From Bacillus taeanensis (lineage in GTDB: Bacteria; Bacillota; Bacilli; Bacillales; UBA6769): 64,000 nt of DNA. Of the stretch, positions 47,182 through 56,551 are shown piece by piece. A program made the position numbers and the translations under genes. Location of the stretch: the NCBI RefSeq assembly GCF_003318295.1, contig NZ_QOCW01000008.1, positions 62,001-126,000 on the forward strand. The letters are read 5' to 3'. How positions within the stretch are numbered: position 1 is the first letter of the stretch; the number at the start of each line of letters is the position of its first letter. The notes beneath the pieces were generated by a model that made no database searches, was not told where the DNA came from, and saw only the letters and a list, made by a program, of their open reading frames with translations.

Positions 47182-47496
47182 ATGATCCTATTAACAGCAG
47201 ATACAGTACCAGGGAAAGAAATTAAAGAAGTATATGGATTAGTACAGGGAAGTACCGTTCAATCTAAACATATCGGCAGAGACATTATGGCCAACTTAAA
47301 GACAATTGTCGGCGGTGAAATTCGCGGCTATACAGAAATGATGGAAGAGGCTCGTCAAAAAGCAATGGACAGAATGATAGAAAAAGCCCAAAGTAAAGGG
47401 GCAAATGCCGTTATTTCAATGCGGTTTGAAACATCAAGTGTCATGGCCAATGCCTCTGAAATTATTGCTTATGGCACTGCCGTTTATGTAGAATAA
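47182..47496 (+). CDS. YbjQ-family (UPF0145) protein
   Basis: 104 aa, beginning ILLTADTVPGKEIKEVYGLV, with GSTVQSKHIGRDIMANLKTI, GGEIRGYTEMMEEAR and the C-terminal GANAVISMRFETSSV. All are typical of the YbjQ pentamer family (unknown function, once called heavy-metal-binding). AAGGGGG lies upstream of the ATG at 47182. Confidence 0.92.
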   Translation: MILLTADTVPGKEIKEVYGLVQGSTVQSKHIGRDIMANLKTIVGGEIRGYTEMMEEARQKAMDRMIEKAQSKGANAVISMRFETSSVMANASEIIAYGTAVYVE

Positions 47497-47506
47497 AGTG
47501 AATTCA

Positions 47507-47544
47507 TAAAAAAGGGTCAGACTGAAACGGTCTGATCTTTTTTT
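47507..47544 (+). terminator. Terminator of the ybjQ-like gene
   Basis: Stem GGTCAGAC / GTCTGATC with a long T-run. Confidence 0.85.
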
Positions 47545-47755
47545 ACGACTTTATCATCATTACTTATCAAGTATTTAATTTTACTTTTTTGTAAAGGTTT
47601 GTTAGAGTAAACAAATTCAGTTTAATCATATAAAATCAACTATTGTAAATCACTTTGTTAGTTTTTGAAAAAAATCTATGAGATAATTGTTTTAACATAT
47701 TAGCGCTTAAAAGCTACTCTCGGTTTATTCCATTATTTAAATTGGAGGGATAAAA

Positions 47756-48061
47756 ATGTATAGTGTTAACTCTACGGTACATGTTCCAGAAGATAAAATA
47801 GATGAAGTAATCGCAATCTATCAAAACCGCTCGCGGCTTGTTGACCAATATGAAGGTTTTATATCCTTCCAACTGCTCCAAAATGAGACAAAACCAAAGG
47901 AACTGACAGTGCAAATGTGTTAGGAAAAGAAAGAGAATTATTTAAATTGGGTAACGAGTGATGCTTATAAGCGAGTTCATCAGTTAGAAAAAAATTATCC
48001 AGATCAAAACTTAGCAGCTATTAAACCGATTGTGGAGCGCTTTTCAGTGGTGGCAACATGA
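47756..48061 (+). pseudogene. ABM-domain (monooxygenase-like) gene with in-frame TAG
   Basis: ATG 47756 follows TTGGAGGG. The frame gives VNSTVHVPEDKIDEVIAIYQ, then RLVDQYEGFISFQLLQNE, then LTVQMC, TAG (47921-47923) and EKKENYLNWVTSDAYKRVH. This matches antibiotic-biosynthesis-monooxygenase (HmoB-like) folds, where a Trp follows the third strand; TGG to TAG is one transition. Without the stop it would be 101 aa. Its TGA overlaps the next gene's ATG, so it is the first gene of a four-gene coupled operon. A stop here could also reduce downstream translation. Confidence 0.75.
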
Positions 48062-48420
48062 AGTCTGAACAATTAAACAAGATTATTGAAAAAGTTGTAG
48101 AAGGAATATACAAAGATTATCCAGAAATACTGGAACGCTTTGGCGAAAGAGGAAAACAAAAGTGTTTTGAAGATAATGAACATCACTTTCGCCACCTTGA
48201 AACAGCCCTTAATATGAATAATAATCAATTTTTTATAGATTACGCACTTTGGCTAAACAATGTTTTAACTTCTAGAGGCATGAAAACAGAACATTTAATT
48301 GATAATTTTAAACGGATCGATCAGGTTTTATTAGCAGAAACAGATTTTTGTAATAAAGAAAGTTATCAAAGCATGCTTTCAGAAGCGATTGAAGAACTTT
48401 ACAACATCGAATTGATATAA
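48058..48420 (+). CDS. Helical protein of the B12-photosensor operon, 120 aa
   Basis: All-helical prediction. Conspicuous features are Glu-His-His and His near residues 41-46 (DNEHHFRHLETAL), a FIDYALWLNNVL helix and a tail of acidic helices. It overlaps the preceding stop by ATGA and is followed 31 nt later by the B12 sensor gene. I do not recognise it; it could be a ligand- or partner-binding domain. Position argues for a role in the same signalling unit. Confidence 0.7.
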   Translation: MKSEQLNKIIEKVVEGIYKDYPEILERFGERGKQKCFEDNEHHFRHLETALNMNNNQFFIDYALWLNNVLTSRGMKTEHLIDNFKRIDQVLLAETDFCNKESYQSMLSEAIEELYNIELI

Positions 48421-48451
48421 GCATATTAATCGTATATAGGGGGTGAAATTT

Positions 48452-49113
48452 ATGATTGATTCGATTAATCGTTTTGTTAATTGTTTGCTTGCGGGTAATC
48501 AAGACTCCGCCTGGGAAGTTCTTTTAGAAGAAATAAATAATGGACAAGACAGTTTAACAATCTATCATCATATTATTACACCTTCTATGAGAAAAATCGG
48601 TGAATTATGGCAAGAAAACAAAATTAGTGTTGCAGATGAACATTTAGCAACAACTACTTGTGATTTTACAATTTCACGTTATCATTACTGGCAAAAAATA
48701 GAAATCAAACACTAATAAGAAAACGTCCTAAAGCAATGTTTTTATGTGTGGAAGAAGAGCAGCATATGCTGGGTTTAAAAATGACAGCATTACTTTTTGA
48801 AGAATATGGTTGGGATACGCGCCTCTTAGGAGCAAATTTACCGCTTGAGTATGCAAAAGATATCGCAGAACAATGGCAGCCTGATGTGATTGGTCTTTCT
48901 GTTACAATCCCATATTTTACACAAAGACTTCCCCAATATATTGAAACGTTATCAGAAATGACATCCACTGTTTTAGTTGGAGGAAGATTAGTATCAATGT
49001 ATGACTTTTCTGCCTATTGTAACGAAAAAACGAAATTAGCAACCGATTTATGTGAAATCAGCAATTGGTTAAACAGTTATAAAGTTGGAGTGACGCCTAG
49101 TGTCAATGATTAA
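48452..49113 (+). pseudogene. CarH-type B12-binding photosensor protein, frameshifted in a poly-A tract
   Basis: The first frame (ATG 48452, GGGGGTG upstream) encodes a four-helix B12-binding cap. It contains W53-x9-E63-H64 (LWQENKISVADEHL), the W-x9-E-H motif of CarH-class B12 photoreceptors. The second frame encodes the Rossmann B12 domain with E103-x-H105-x-x-G108 (VEEEQHMLGLKM), VIGLSVTIPYF and VLVGGRLVS. The frames join at A6 (48693-48698): one more A gives HYWQKNRNQTLIRKRPKAMF, 220 aa in all. There is no MerR DNA-binding domain. A homopolymer sequencing error, a real frameshift or slippage are all possible. Confidence 0.8.
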
Positions 49114-49858
49114 ATACTTCCCCCAACCTTGTTTTAAAATTAATAGAAACTTTGATATTCTCGATCAGTCTGATGAAGCGAAGTATGCGTTTAAACCTGC
49201 TTTAAACTTTTTAGATCTTGTCGACTCAGAAAGTATTATGAAAGCAAAAAAAATTTTATTGCAAGATTACCTTCTACAAGATATTGAACTTTTTCTAAAC
49301 ACAAACGCCTCTCCACTCTCTTTATTTGACTGTTCCATTAAGTGGCATGATGATGCTGGCTATTTAATTTGTGTGGAACAAGATAGCCGACTTAACGAAC
49401 TAAGTATTCTTGTACAGCAGCATCAGCAGCGGCTCGCCAAAACTGACTTTGAATTGTTGGAGAAAAAAGAACAGCTTGAAACTTCTCTCAAACAAATAAA
49501 ACAGCTGTCTGCCCCCTTTATTAAATTATTAAATGGGATTGGATTTGTACCGTTTTTCGGAAATTTAGACGAAGAGTTAATTAAACAAAATGAACAATCT
49601 ATTCAAAAAGCATGCTATGAAGAGACTTACGAAAAAGTGTTATTTGATTTTAGTGGGATTGATAAGCTTACAGAACAAGGTGTTGAAAAGTTTGTCACAC
49701 TTATAAAAGGACTGCATGTCATGGGTGTAGACTCCTATGTTATTGGCGTCAAACCCAATCATGCTTTTTACCTTAAAAATTATAATACTGAAATTGAAAT
49801 AATCTACCTTCGTCATCTTCATAATGTGATTCGTTTTTATATAAATGAAAAGAACTAG
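49100..49858 (+). CDS. RsbR-type STAS protein with PAS-like N-terminus
   Basis: 252 aa. The C-terminal half is an RsbR-type STAS domain: SAPFIKLLNGIGFVPFFGNLDEE-like opening, KVLFDFSGIDKLTEQGV and GLHVMGVDSYVIGVKPN. The N-terminal 100 residues look PAS-like (FPQPCFKINRNFDILDQSD), joined by a coiled-coil linker (RLAKTDFELLEKKEQLETSL). RsbR proteins form stressosomes that start the sigma-B pathway. The GTG start has GGAG 9 nt upstream and overlaps the B12 sensor gene by 14 nt, so this is probably its output partner. Confidence 0.85.
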   Translation: MSMIKYFPQPCFKINRNFDILDQSDEAKYAFKPALNFLDLVDSESIMKAKKILLQDYLLQDIELFLNTNASPLSLFDCSIKWHDDAGYLICVEQDSRLNELSILVQQHQQRLAKTDFELLEKKEQLETSLKQIKQLSAPFIKLLNGIGFVPFFGNLDEELIKQNEQSIQKACYEETYEKVLFDFSGIDKLTEQGVEKFVTLIKGLHVMGVDSYVIGVKPNHAFYLKNYNTEIEIIYLRHLHNVIRFYINEKN

Positions 49859-49869
49859 TTGGATAAATG

Positions 49870-49916
49870 AAGAGGATAGCGCGATAGGAGCCCCTATTGT
49901 ACTATCCTCTTTTTTC
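49870..49916. terminator. Bidirectional terminator after the STAS gene
   Basis: Stem AAGAGGATAG / CTATCCTCTT plus T-run. Confidence 0.85.
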
Positions 49917-49931
49917 ATTCTCCTCCTCATC

Positions 49932-51773
49932 TTAACTTAAGTTTTCTCTTAACTCTTGAATATTTTCATAACTACCCGTTACAATTAATCCATCTCCTAC
50001 CCGAATTTCTGTATCGCCATGCGGAATAATGGATTCATGATCGCGATAAATTCTTACAATAATCGCATCACCAAGGAATGGAATATTTCTAAGCTGCATA
50101 CCATGCACATCTTGATTATGAACAAAAATTTCATATAAGCGTTCATCTTCGGTTGTAAAAATATCAGCAATATGCGGGGACTCTACTAATGCTTTCATCA
50201 TCGTTTTTGAAGAAAGTATAGCCGAAAATACGTTTACGCCTTTTTCTTTTAATTCTTTACTTAATTTTGGTGATTCTACTCTTGTAACAATATTCCCAAT
50301 TTCTTTGTTTGATGCGTAAGATGCAAGCTTATAGTTTTTCTCATCATTACTCGTTGAAATAACAAGTAAATCGGTATTAAAAAGATCATGGGCTTCTAAT
50401 GTTTCAATTGAGAAGTCATTTATATAACTTATATTAAAATGTGAATGCGGATTTTCTGTTTGGACATTTTGATTAATATGAAAGAGCATAACATCATACT
50501 GCTCTTTATCAAGTTCAACAGATAATGGAAGTGTCATCTGATTGGCTCCGATAATTTTGATTCGTTTCTTTCCTTCTTTTATATGATGCAGTGGAAAAAA
50601 TTTTTTAAATAAAAGCGGTGTAATAATACAAGAAATAATCGCAAGTAAAATTAATGAGGAAGCCATCCTTGCATCAATAACACCAATTCTTTCACCTATT
50701 TTTGCAGCGGCAATGACAAGCGATAAAGTCGCAGTAATTAAAAATCCCGCCCCTATAACAGTTCGCATATTATACCAACGCTTTAGTACAAGAACGGGAA
50801 TGATTTTCGAAAGCAGTAATCCAATAAACAATAGTGGAATCAGTATTAAAATGGATGGATCTTTAAATAAACTCCAAAGATCAAGCTCTACCCCTACCAT
50901 TACAAAGAAAATCGGAATTAAAAATCCGTATCCAAAGGAATCTAACTGCTTTACCATTTCTTTATTCGGTGATAATAACGAAACTAATACACCTGCCAAA
51001 AAAGCACCTAAAATATTTTCCGCACCAACGGTTTCCGATAAACCAACAAAAATCATAATTAATGTAAAAACTGCTCTTGTTCCAATTTGAACAGTCCCTG
51101 TTGTCATCGTTTCAAAGAAAGTTCGGTGTCTAAAATATTTTCCAACCAAGTAGAAAATAAGTCCTGCTCCAAACAAAATAAGAAGCAGCCACATATTCGT
51201 TCCTCCTTCGTAGAAAGAGACGAAAACAGCTAATAAGATCATCGTCACAAGATCTGCAATCACTGTAATTAACAAAATAATTTGACCGATGCCCAGCTTC
51301 ATAATTTCCACTTCTTTTAATGTTGGTACTACGACACCTAATGAAATTGTTGAAATCACTAGTGTCATAAAAAAGGCATTTTCAACAAAACCAAGAAAAA
51401 CAAGAACTGTGGAAATCGCATAGGAAACAATGAAAATAAATAAAAAGATAATAGAAGAAACAATAAACCCATTTGGTGCTTCTTTTCCATTTGGCAAAAT
51501 TTCTTTCTTCTTTTTATTTCCTGCAAAAATAGAAAAATCAATTTCAACACCGCTTAAAAACATTAAGAAAATAAGCCCAAGTGTTGATAACGTATCAAGC
51601 CACGGATCTTGGTGAACAATATTAAAACCACTCTTACCAATAATAAAGCCTATCATAATTTCAGCTACTACCACAGGAAAAATAGTTAAGCGAAATTTCT
51701 TTAAAAAAATTGGTGTCACAAACGCTGCAGCCAATACGATAATCAAAGAAGAAAACGATGCATGCAATTCCAT
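49932..51773 (-). CDS. CPA2 cation:proton antiporter with C-terminal TrkA-type domains (YjbQ-like)
   Basis: 613 aa. About 12 membrane helices in the first 390 residues; GLIFLMFLSGVEIDFSIF (helix 3) and ENILGAFLAGVLVSLL are the helices that carry the ion path. The rest is cytosolic: an RCK/TrkA-N-like domain that may bind nucleotide and a TrkA-C domain (about residues 530-613, with RIYRDHESIIPHGDTEIRVGD). Length and order match B. subtilis YjbQ. It exchanges K+ or Na+ for protons. Confidence 0.88.
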   Translation of the reverse strand: MELHASFSSLIIVLAAAFVTPIFLKKFRLTIFPVVVAEIMIGFIIGKSGFNIVHQDPWLDTLSTLGLIFLMFLSGVEIDFSIFAGNKKKKEILPNGKEAPNGFIVSSIIFLFIFIVSYAISTVLVFLGFVENAFFMTLVISTISLGVVVPTLKEVEIMKLGIGQIILLITVIADLVTMILLAVFVSFYEGGTNMWLLLILFGAGLIFYLVGKYFRHRTFFETMTTGTVQIGTRAVFTLIMIFVGLSETVGAENILGAFLAGVLVSLLSPNKEMVKQLDSFGYGFLIPIFFVMVGVELDLWSLFKDPSILILIPLLFIGLLLSKIIPVLVLKRWYNMRTVIGAGFLITATLSLVIAAAKIGERIGVIDARMASSLILLAIISCIITPLLFKKFFPLHHIKEGKKRIKIIGANQMTLPLSVELDKEQYDVMLFHINQNVQTENPHSHFNISYINDFSIETLEAHDLFNTDLLVISTSNDEKNYKLASYASNKEIGNIVTRVESPKLSKELKEKGVNVFSAILSSKTMMKALVESPHIADIFTTEDERLYEIFVHNQDVHGMQLRNIPFLGDAIIVRIYRDHESIIPHGDTEIRVGDGLIVTGSYENIQELRENLS

Positions 51774-51976
51774 TCTCTCCCTGCCTCTCCTAAAAAATAT
51801 AATTTAATGTAGTGTTCAAGACATTATGCCATAAATAATGGTTGAAGAATATATTAATTTTCCTAAACATTTTATTCACCTCTTCTCCCGCATAACTTTC
51901 TCTCCCATAAGGCACGCTATAAGGTATCCAAAATTTTTCATCTAAACGAAAAAGTACTGAAAATTGGAGGCTTCAA

Positions 51977-52669
51977 ATGGAAATCTTCTTTAAAATATTA
52001 TTCATTTACCTTATCACAATTGCTATTATGCGCTTAATGGGCAAAAGTACGATTGTTCAAATGACACCATACGATTTAGTAGCGATTATTATTGTCGGAA
52101 CCGTTGCAGCGGAACCGCTTATCAGTACAGAAGTGAAACCGACACTGCTTGCACTAGGTATTCTTGTTGTTTTACATCTCCTTTTTTCTTATTTAACGCT
52201 GAATCAAATTGGAAATCGCTTCTTTCTTGGAGAACCAACACTTTTAATAAAGAAGGGAGTCATTTTAGAAGACAATCTTGAAAAAGCTCGTCTTTCAGTT
52301 GCCCAACTGCTCTCTATTCTACGAAATAAAGGCTATCCAAAAGTAAGTGATGTCGATTATGCGGTGTTAGAGCCAATAGGTGAAATCAGTATTATTCCAA
52401 AAATAGAAAACACTCCCGTAACAGTTGAACACCTTAATATTTGACTCGATGATGAAGGACTGCCAATCGCAGTTATTATTGATGGGAAAATTCAGCATAA
52501 AAATTTAACACTTTTAAATAAAACGAAAGAATGGCTAAATGAACAGCTTCAGGAAAATAACGTTACAATAAAGGAAGTTATTTATGCATATGTAAGTGAA
52601 AAAAGCAGCAACCTGATCATTAATAAACGCGAAAAGAATCGTAAATCATTAAAAACAGCAAATACATAA
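51977..52669 (+). pseudogene. DUF421 (YetF-like) membrane protein with in-frame TGA
   Basis: ATG 51977 follows TTGGAGG. The first 155 codons give three membrane helices and the TVAAEPLISTEVKPT region; the frame meets TGA at 52442-52444 (VEHLNI-stop-LDDEGLPIAVIIDG) and then stays open for 75 codons to TAA 52667-52669, ending KNRKSLKTANT. Length and order fit DUF421 (about 230 aa). The lost codon could have been TGG or CGA. The soluble C-terminal domain would be absent unless TGA is read through. Confidence 0.85.
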
Positions 52670-52703
52670 AAGCGGTTAACCATCATTAGTCAACCGCTTC
52701 TTT
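52670..52703 (+). terminator. Terminator of the DUF421 gene
   Basis: Stem AAGCGGTT / AACCGCTT with a short T-run. Confidence 0.7.
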
Positions 52704-52899
52704 ACATTTTATTTAAATTAACTGAAAAACCAACCCCACCTTCTTTTAATCCATAATCAACAACACCAGGCTTAAATGTGCCTTCTGCAAATGCTTTAAC
52801 CGTTTCGTATACAGCTGTGTCTGTGCCTTTTAGCTGGGATAACACAATATGTTCCGGATCCATTACTGTACGATCTACATCATGAAGAAGGCACCCCCG
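52702..52899 (-). pseudogene. C-terminal remnant of a BMP-family (nucleoside-binding) lipoprotein
   Basis: 66 codons on the minus strand read VDRTVMDPEHIVLSQLKGTD, then AVYETVKAFAEGTFKPGVVD and YGLKEGGVGFSVNLNKM, stop. This is the usual C-terminal end of BMP/Med-type ABC substrate-binding lipoproteins, which carry purine nucleosides. An in-frame stop lies directly upstream (52900-52902), next to the glcB stop at 52906. The signal peptide and most of the protein are missing. The junction lies right behind glcB. Confidence 0.75.
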
Positions 52900-52905
52900 T
52901 TATTG

Positions 52906-55095
52906 TTAATTTATTGAATTTTTAGCAGCAAACTTTGCCTTTGCTTCTATGCGGCGGCGATGTAAAATTGGCTCTGTATAACCGTTTGGCTGCTCATATC
53001 CTTCAAAAATTAATTCGCAAGCCGCTTGAAATGCTATCGAGTCATCAAAATTATCAGCCATCGGACGATATGCAGGATCTCCAGCATTTTGTTCATCTAC
53101 TACTTTAGCCATACGTTTTAATGTCTCAAGCACCTGACCTTTTGTGCAAATTCCATGGTGAAGCCAGTTCGCCATATGCTGACTAGAAATTCTTAAAGTT
53201 GCGCGGTCTTCCATTAAGCCTATATTATTAATATCTGGCACCTTTGAGCATCCTACTCCCTGCTCTACCCAGCGAACAACATATCCTAAAATGCCTTGTG
53301 CATTATTATCGAGCTCTTGCTGAATGTCATCAGCACTCCACTCGGGATTTTGGGCGACTGGAAATTGTAAAATCTCATCTGTTAATTCTTGTACATCTTT
53401 CATCAGTTCATTTTGTACTTTTGTTACATCAATTTGGTGATAATGAAGTGCATGCAGTGCTGCTGCAGTTGGAGAAGGAACCCACGCTGTGTTTGCACCA
53501 GCTTTTAAATGACCAACCTTTTGTTTTAACATATCCGCCATCATATCAGGCATTGCCCACATGCCCTTACCAATTTGAGCACGGCCTTGAAATCCAGTTA
53601 AAAGCCCAGCATTCACATTAGATTTTTCATAGCTTTGGAGCCATGTTGACGACTTCATATCATTTTTTCTAATCATTGGACCTGCTTCCATTGAAGTGTG
53701 CATTTCATCACCAGTACGATCTAAAAATCCGGTATTAATAAAAACAACGCGATCCTTTACTTCACGAATGCACGCTTTTAAATTTAATGTTGTACGGCGT
53801 TCTTCATCCATAACACCAATTTTTAAAGTATTGCGCTCAAGTCCAAGTATGTCTTCCACTCGATCAAAAAGATCATTTGCAAATGCCACTTCGTCCGCCC
53901 CATGCATTTTCGGCTTAACAATATAAACAGAACCTTTGGAAGTATTTTGATAGTGACCATTTCCTAAAAGCGTGTGCTTAGCAATGAGACTTGTAATGAC
54001 ACCATCTAAAATTCCTTCATGAACTTCTTCTCCATTTTGATCTAATACAGCACTGTTCGTCATCAAATGACCAACATTACGAACAAACATTAAGGAACGA
54101 CCAGGTAATTTAACTTCCTCGCCACTTAGAGATTTATAAACACGATCCGTATTTAACGTTCTTGTTATAGATTTACCGCCTTTTATTAAATCAGCAGATA
54201 AATCTCCTTTCATAAGTCCTAACCAATTGCGATACACAAGGACTTTATCCTCAGCATCAACAGCTGCTACTGAATCTTCGCAGTCCATTATCGTTGTTAT
54301 AGCAGCTTCCATAAGAATATCCTTTACTCCAGCAGAATCTCCTTTACCGATCGGATGGCTGCGATCAATTTGGATTTCAAAATGCAGACCATTATTTTTT
54401 AACAATACAGCGGAGGGTTCTTCTTCTCTGCCTTGATACCCTGCAAATTTTGAAGAATCTTTAAGACCGGCAGTTTTCCCATTGAGCAATGATGCAGTCA
54501 ACTCACCATCCACAACCGTGTATTTGACAACTTCCTTGTGAGAACATCCATCCAATGGTGCTGCTTCATCAAGAAACGCTTTCGCAAATGCAATGACTTT
54601 TTCGCCACGAACTGGATTATACTCCTGTTTCCGCTCTGCTCCGCCTTCTTCACTAATTGCATCTGTACCATAAAGAGCATCATACAAACTTCCCCAGCGA
54701 GCATTTGCGGCGTTAATCGCATAACGCGCATTATTTACCGGCACAACTAACTGTGGGCCAGCTTGAGCAGCAATTTCATTATCTACATTTTGAGTTGTAA
54801 TCTGAAAGTCTTCTACTTTTCCTTCTAGGTAACCGATCTCTTTTAAAAATGCTTTATATGCCTCAAAATTAAAGTCTTCACTATTCTCCCGATGCCATGC
54901 ATTGATTTCCTTTTGCAGTTCATCTCGACGAGCTAATAATGCCTTATTTTTCGGTGTAAAATCGTCAATTAACTTTTCAAAATTAGTCCAAAATTGTTCA
55001 CGATTAACACCGCTTTTAGGAAGAGCTTCTTCATTAATAAATTCATGAAGAACTTCAGCAACTTGGAGATTACCAACTTTCACGTAGTTTTCCAT
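52906..55095 (-). CDS. glcB: Malate synthase G
   Basis: 729 aa, the long monomeric form that condenses glyoxylate with acetyl-CoA. Seen motifs: [17 protein letters not shown] (catalytic region, about residue 270), [59 protein letters not shown], and the C-terminal [23 protein letters not shown] with its conserved acidic residue. GGGGG lies upstream of the ATG. It lies next to an IclR gene and shares its promoter region with two palindromes and a cre-like site. Isocitrate lyase is not in the window, so the source of glyoxylate may be purine breakdown (inference). Confidence 0.95.
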   Translation of the reverse strand: MENYVKVGNLQVAEVLHEFINEEALPKSGVNREQFWTNFEKLIDDFTPKNKALLARRDELQKEINAWHRENSEDFNFEAYKAFLKEIGYLEGKVEDFQITTQNVDNEIAAQAGPQLVVPVNNARYAINAANARWGSLYDALYGTDAISEEGGAERKQEYNPVRGEKVIAFAKAFLDEAAPLDGCSHKEVVKYTVVDGELTASLLNGKTAGLKDSSKFAGYQGREEEPSAVLLKNNGLHFEIQIDRSHPIGKGDSAGVKDILMEAAITTIMDCEDSVAAVDAEDKVLVYRNWLGLMKGDLSADLIKGGKSITRTLNTDRVYKSLSGEEVKLPGRSLMFVRNVGHLMTNSAVLDQNGEEVHEGILDGVITSLIAKHTLLGNGHYQNTSKGSVYIVKPKMHGADEVAFANDLFDRVEDILGLERNTLKIGVMDEERRTTLNLKACIREVKDRVVFINTGFLDRTGDEMHTSMEAGPMIRKNDMKSSTWLQSYEKSNVNAGLLTGFQGRAQIGKGMWAMPDMMADMLKQKVGHLKAGANTAWVPSPTAAALHALHYHQIDVTKVQNELMKDVQELTDEILQFPVAQNPEWSADDIQQELDNNAQGILGYVVRWVEQGVGCSKVPDINNIGLMEDRATLRISSQHMANWLHHGICTKGQVLETLKRMAKVVDEQNAGDPAYRPMADNFDDSIAFQAACELIFEGYEQPNGYTEPILHRRRIEAKAKFAAKNSIN

Positions 55096-55239
55096 AATAA
55101 AATTCCCCCTTTAACTTAATGTCACGCTATGAATTAAGCAACAAAAGTCCAGCACCAGCAGTTCAGCGACCCTACCTTATCATTTGCACCATATCCCTAT
55201 AATAACCTCTTTCGTTTCTTAATAGGCAACACTGTTTCA

Positions 55240-55254
55240 TTTATACGGTATAAA
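55240..55254. promoter_or_regulatory. Palindromic operator 1 upstream of glcB
   Basis: TTTATACGGTATAAA, a perfect palindrome around a central G. With the copy 50 nt away it makes a likely operator pair for the IclR-family protein at 55401. Confidence 0.6.
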
Positions 55255-55275
55255 AATAGCTTATTAACTTATTAA

Positions 55276-55292
55276 CAAAAAGCGCTTTCATT
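55276..55292 (-). promoter_or_regulatory. cre-like site upstream of glcB
   Basis: Minus strand ATGAAAGCGCTTTTT matches the cre consensus at 13 of 15 positions, with the palindromic core AAAGCGCTTT. Likely CcpA repression of glcB. Confidence 0.5.
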
Positions 55293-55303
55293 ATACTGTA
55301 TAA
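55291..55303. promoter_or_regulatory. Palindromic operator 2 upstream of glcB
   Basis: TTATACTGTATAA, a perfect palindrome around a central T with the same TATAC-N-GTATA core as operator 1. Centre-to-centre distance is 50 nt, nearly five helix turns. Confidence 0.6.
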
Positions 55304-55400
55304 ATTTGTTAAGTTTATTTAAACATCTCTGTTTCGTTTTGTCAATTTTGAATTTTCAGTTTTATATAAATTTTCTTTTATTTTAAACAATGGATTCCAA

Positions 55401-56153
55401 TCAACCAAGATAACCAAGCCGCCTCGAGATGCTTTGAGTGACTTCTATAATTTTATCTTTCATTTCATTCATTATTGTACTGCTCATTCTTATAGTAGGA
55501 CCTGAGACACTTACCGCTGCAGCAATTTCACCTCGATTATTAAAAATAGGTGCCGCAATACAAGTAATTCCTGGCTCATTTTCTTCTATTTCTGTGCCAT
55601 ATCCTTGTTCTTTTATTTTAACGAGTTCGGCAAATAAATCTTCCTTCGTAACAATCGTATTTTCTGTATGCTTTGGAAGTCCTTTTCGTTCTAAAATGCT
55701 CAATACTTCATTCTCCGGCAAATGTGCCAAAATTACTTTACCAACGCTTGTACAGTGCATAGGCGCTCTTTTTCCCACTTGAGAATGGGTACGCAATGTT
55801 TCGCTGCCCTCAAGCTTTTCGATATAAATCACTTCTCCTTGATCATAAACAACTAAGTGAATAACTTCCTTTGTAATGCTTTCAAGCTCTTTTAAAAATG
55901 GTTTTGCTTCTGATCGAATATCTATGGAATCTAACAATTTGGAACTTAATTCTAAATATTTATATCCTAACCGATACTTCTTTGTTTCAAGATCTTGTTC
56001 AATAAAATTATGAGCAGCTAACGTAGATAACAGCCGAAAAATCGAACTCTTATTTAATTCCAGCTGTTCTGCCAGTTCAGTAACTCCAAAACCATCTTTT
56101 CTGGAGCTTACAATCGTAATAATTTGCAGTGCTCGGTCTACTGATTTAATCAT
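55401..56153 (-). CDS. IclR-family regulator, probable regulator of glcB
   Basis: 250 aa. The N-terminal winged helix (VDRALQIITIVSSRKDGFGV, then ELNKSSIFRLLSTLAAHNFI) is typical. The C-terminal effector domain contains PMHCTSVGKVILAHLPENEV and ENEPGITCIAAPIFNNRGEI. It is upstream of glcB on the same strand, with the palindrome pair between. A glyoxylate-related effector is an inference from context. Confidence 0.9.
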   Translation of the reverse strand: MIKSVDRALQIITIVSSRKDGFGVTELAEQLELNKSSIFRLLSTLAAHNFIEQDLETKKYRLGYKYLELSSKLLDSIDIRSEAKPFLKELESITKEVIHLVVYDQGEVIYIEKLEGSETLRTHSQVGKRAPMHCTSVGKVILAHLPENEVLSILERKGLPKHTENTIVTKEDLFAELVKIKEQGYGTEIEENEPGITCIAAPIFNNRGEIAAAVSVSGPTIRMSSTIMNEMKDKIIEVTQSISRRLGYLG

Positions 56154-56551
56154 CGAAATCCCCCCTTCTCACACCATCTATTTAATAAGCTAATGATTTT
56201 TAATATTGTATCATATCTTACTAATTTGTTGATATAGTATGAAGCTTTCTCGCCTTTCTAATCTAAAAATAAAAAAAGCCTGAACACTGTTCAGGCTTTA
56301 TTAGGCAAGTTGATGTGCGGTTTAAAATATTATATTCGACAATAATCATTATGTGCAAAATACATATAAAATCTTATCATCAAATCTAATATTTAAAAAT
56401 TTAATTATTTCAAGATAATCACTAAGAAAATTCTAAAATAAAAATGTGCAGAATTGTTTGTATTTGCAAACACCTGCACATTTATAATAGAGACGGTTCA
56501 TTCAGTTTAATAATTTCAATCCTCACGAAACCCTTCCCTTCTAGTTAATTT
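56154..56551. other. Intergenic region with two hairpins
   Basis: AAAGCCTGAACA / TGTTCAGGCTTT (56271-56302) and AAATGTGCAG / TGCACATTT (56441-56487), both with T-runs on the minus strand. They end the MOSC gene. No coding sequence is seen. Confidence 0.65.

Noticed and set aside
41990-52669. UGA read as tryptophan throughout
   Set aside because: One of the interrupted genes has TAG, and most genes here end in normal stops including TGA, so a changed code is not supported.
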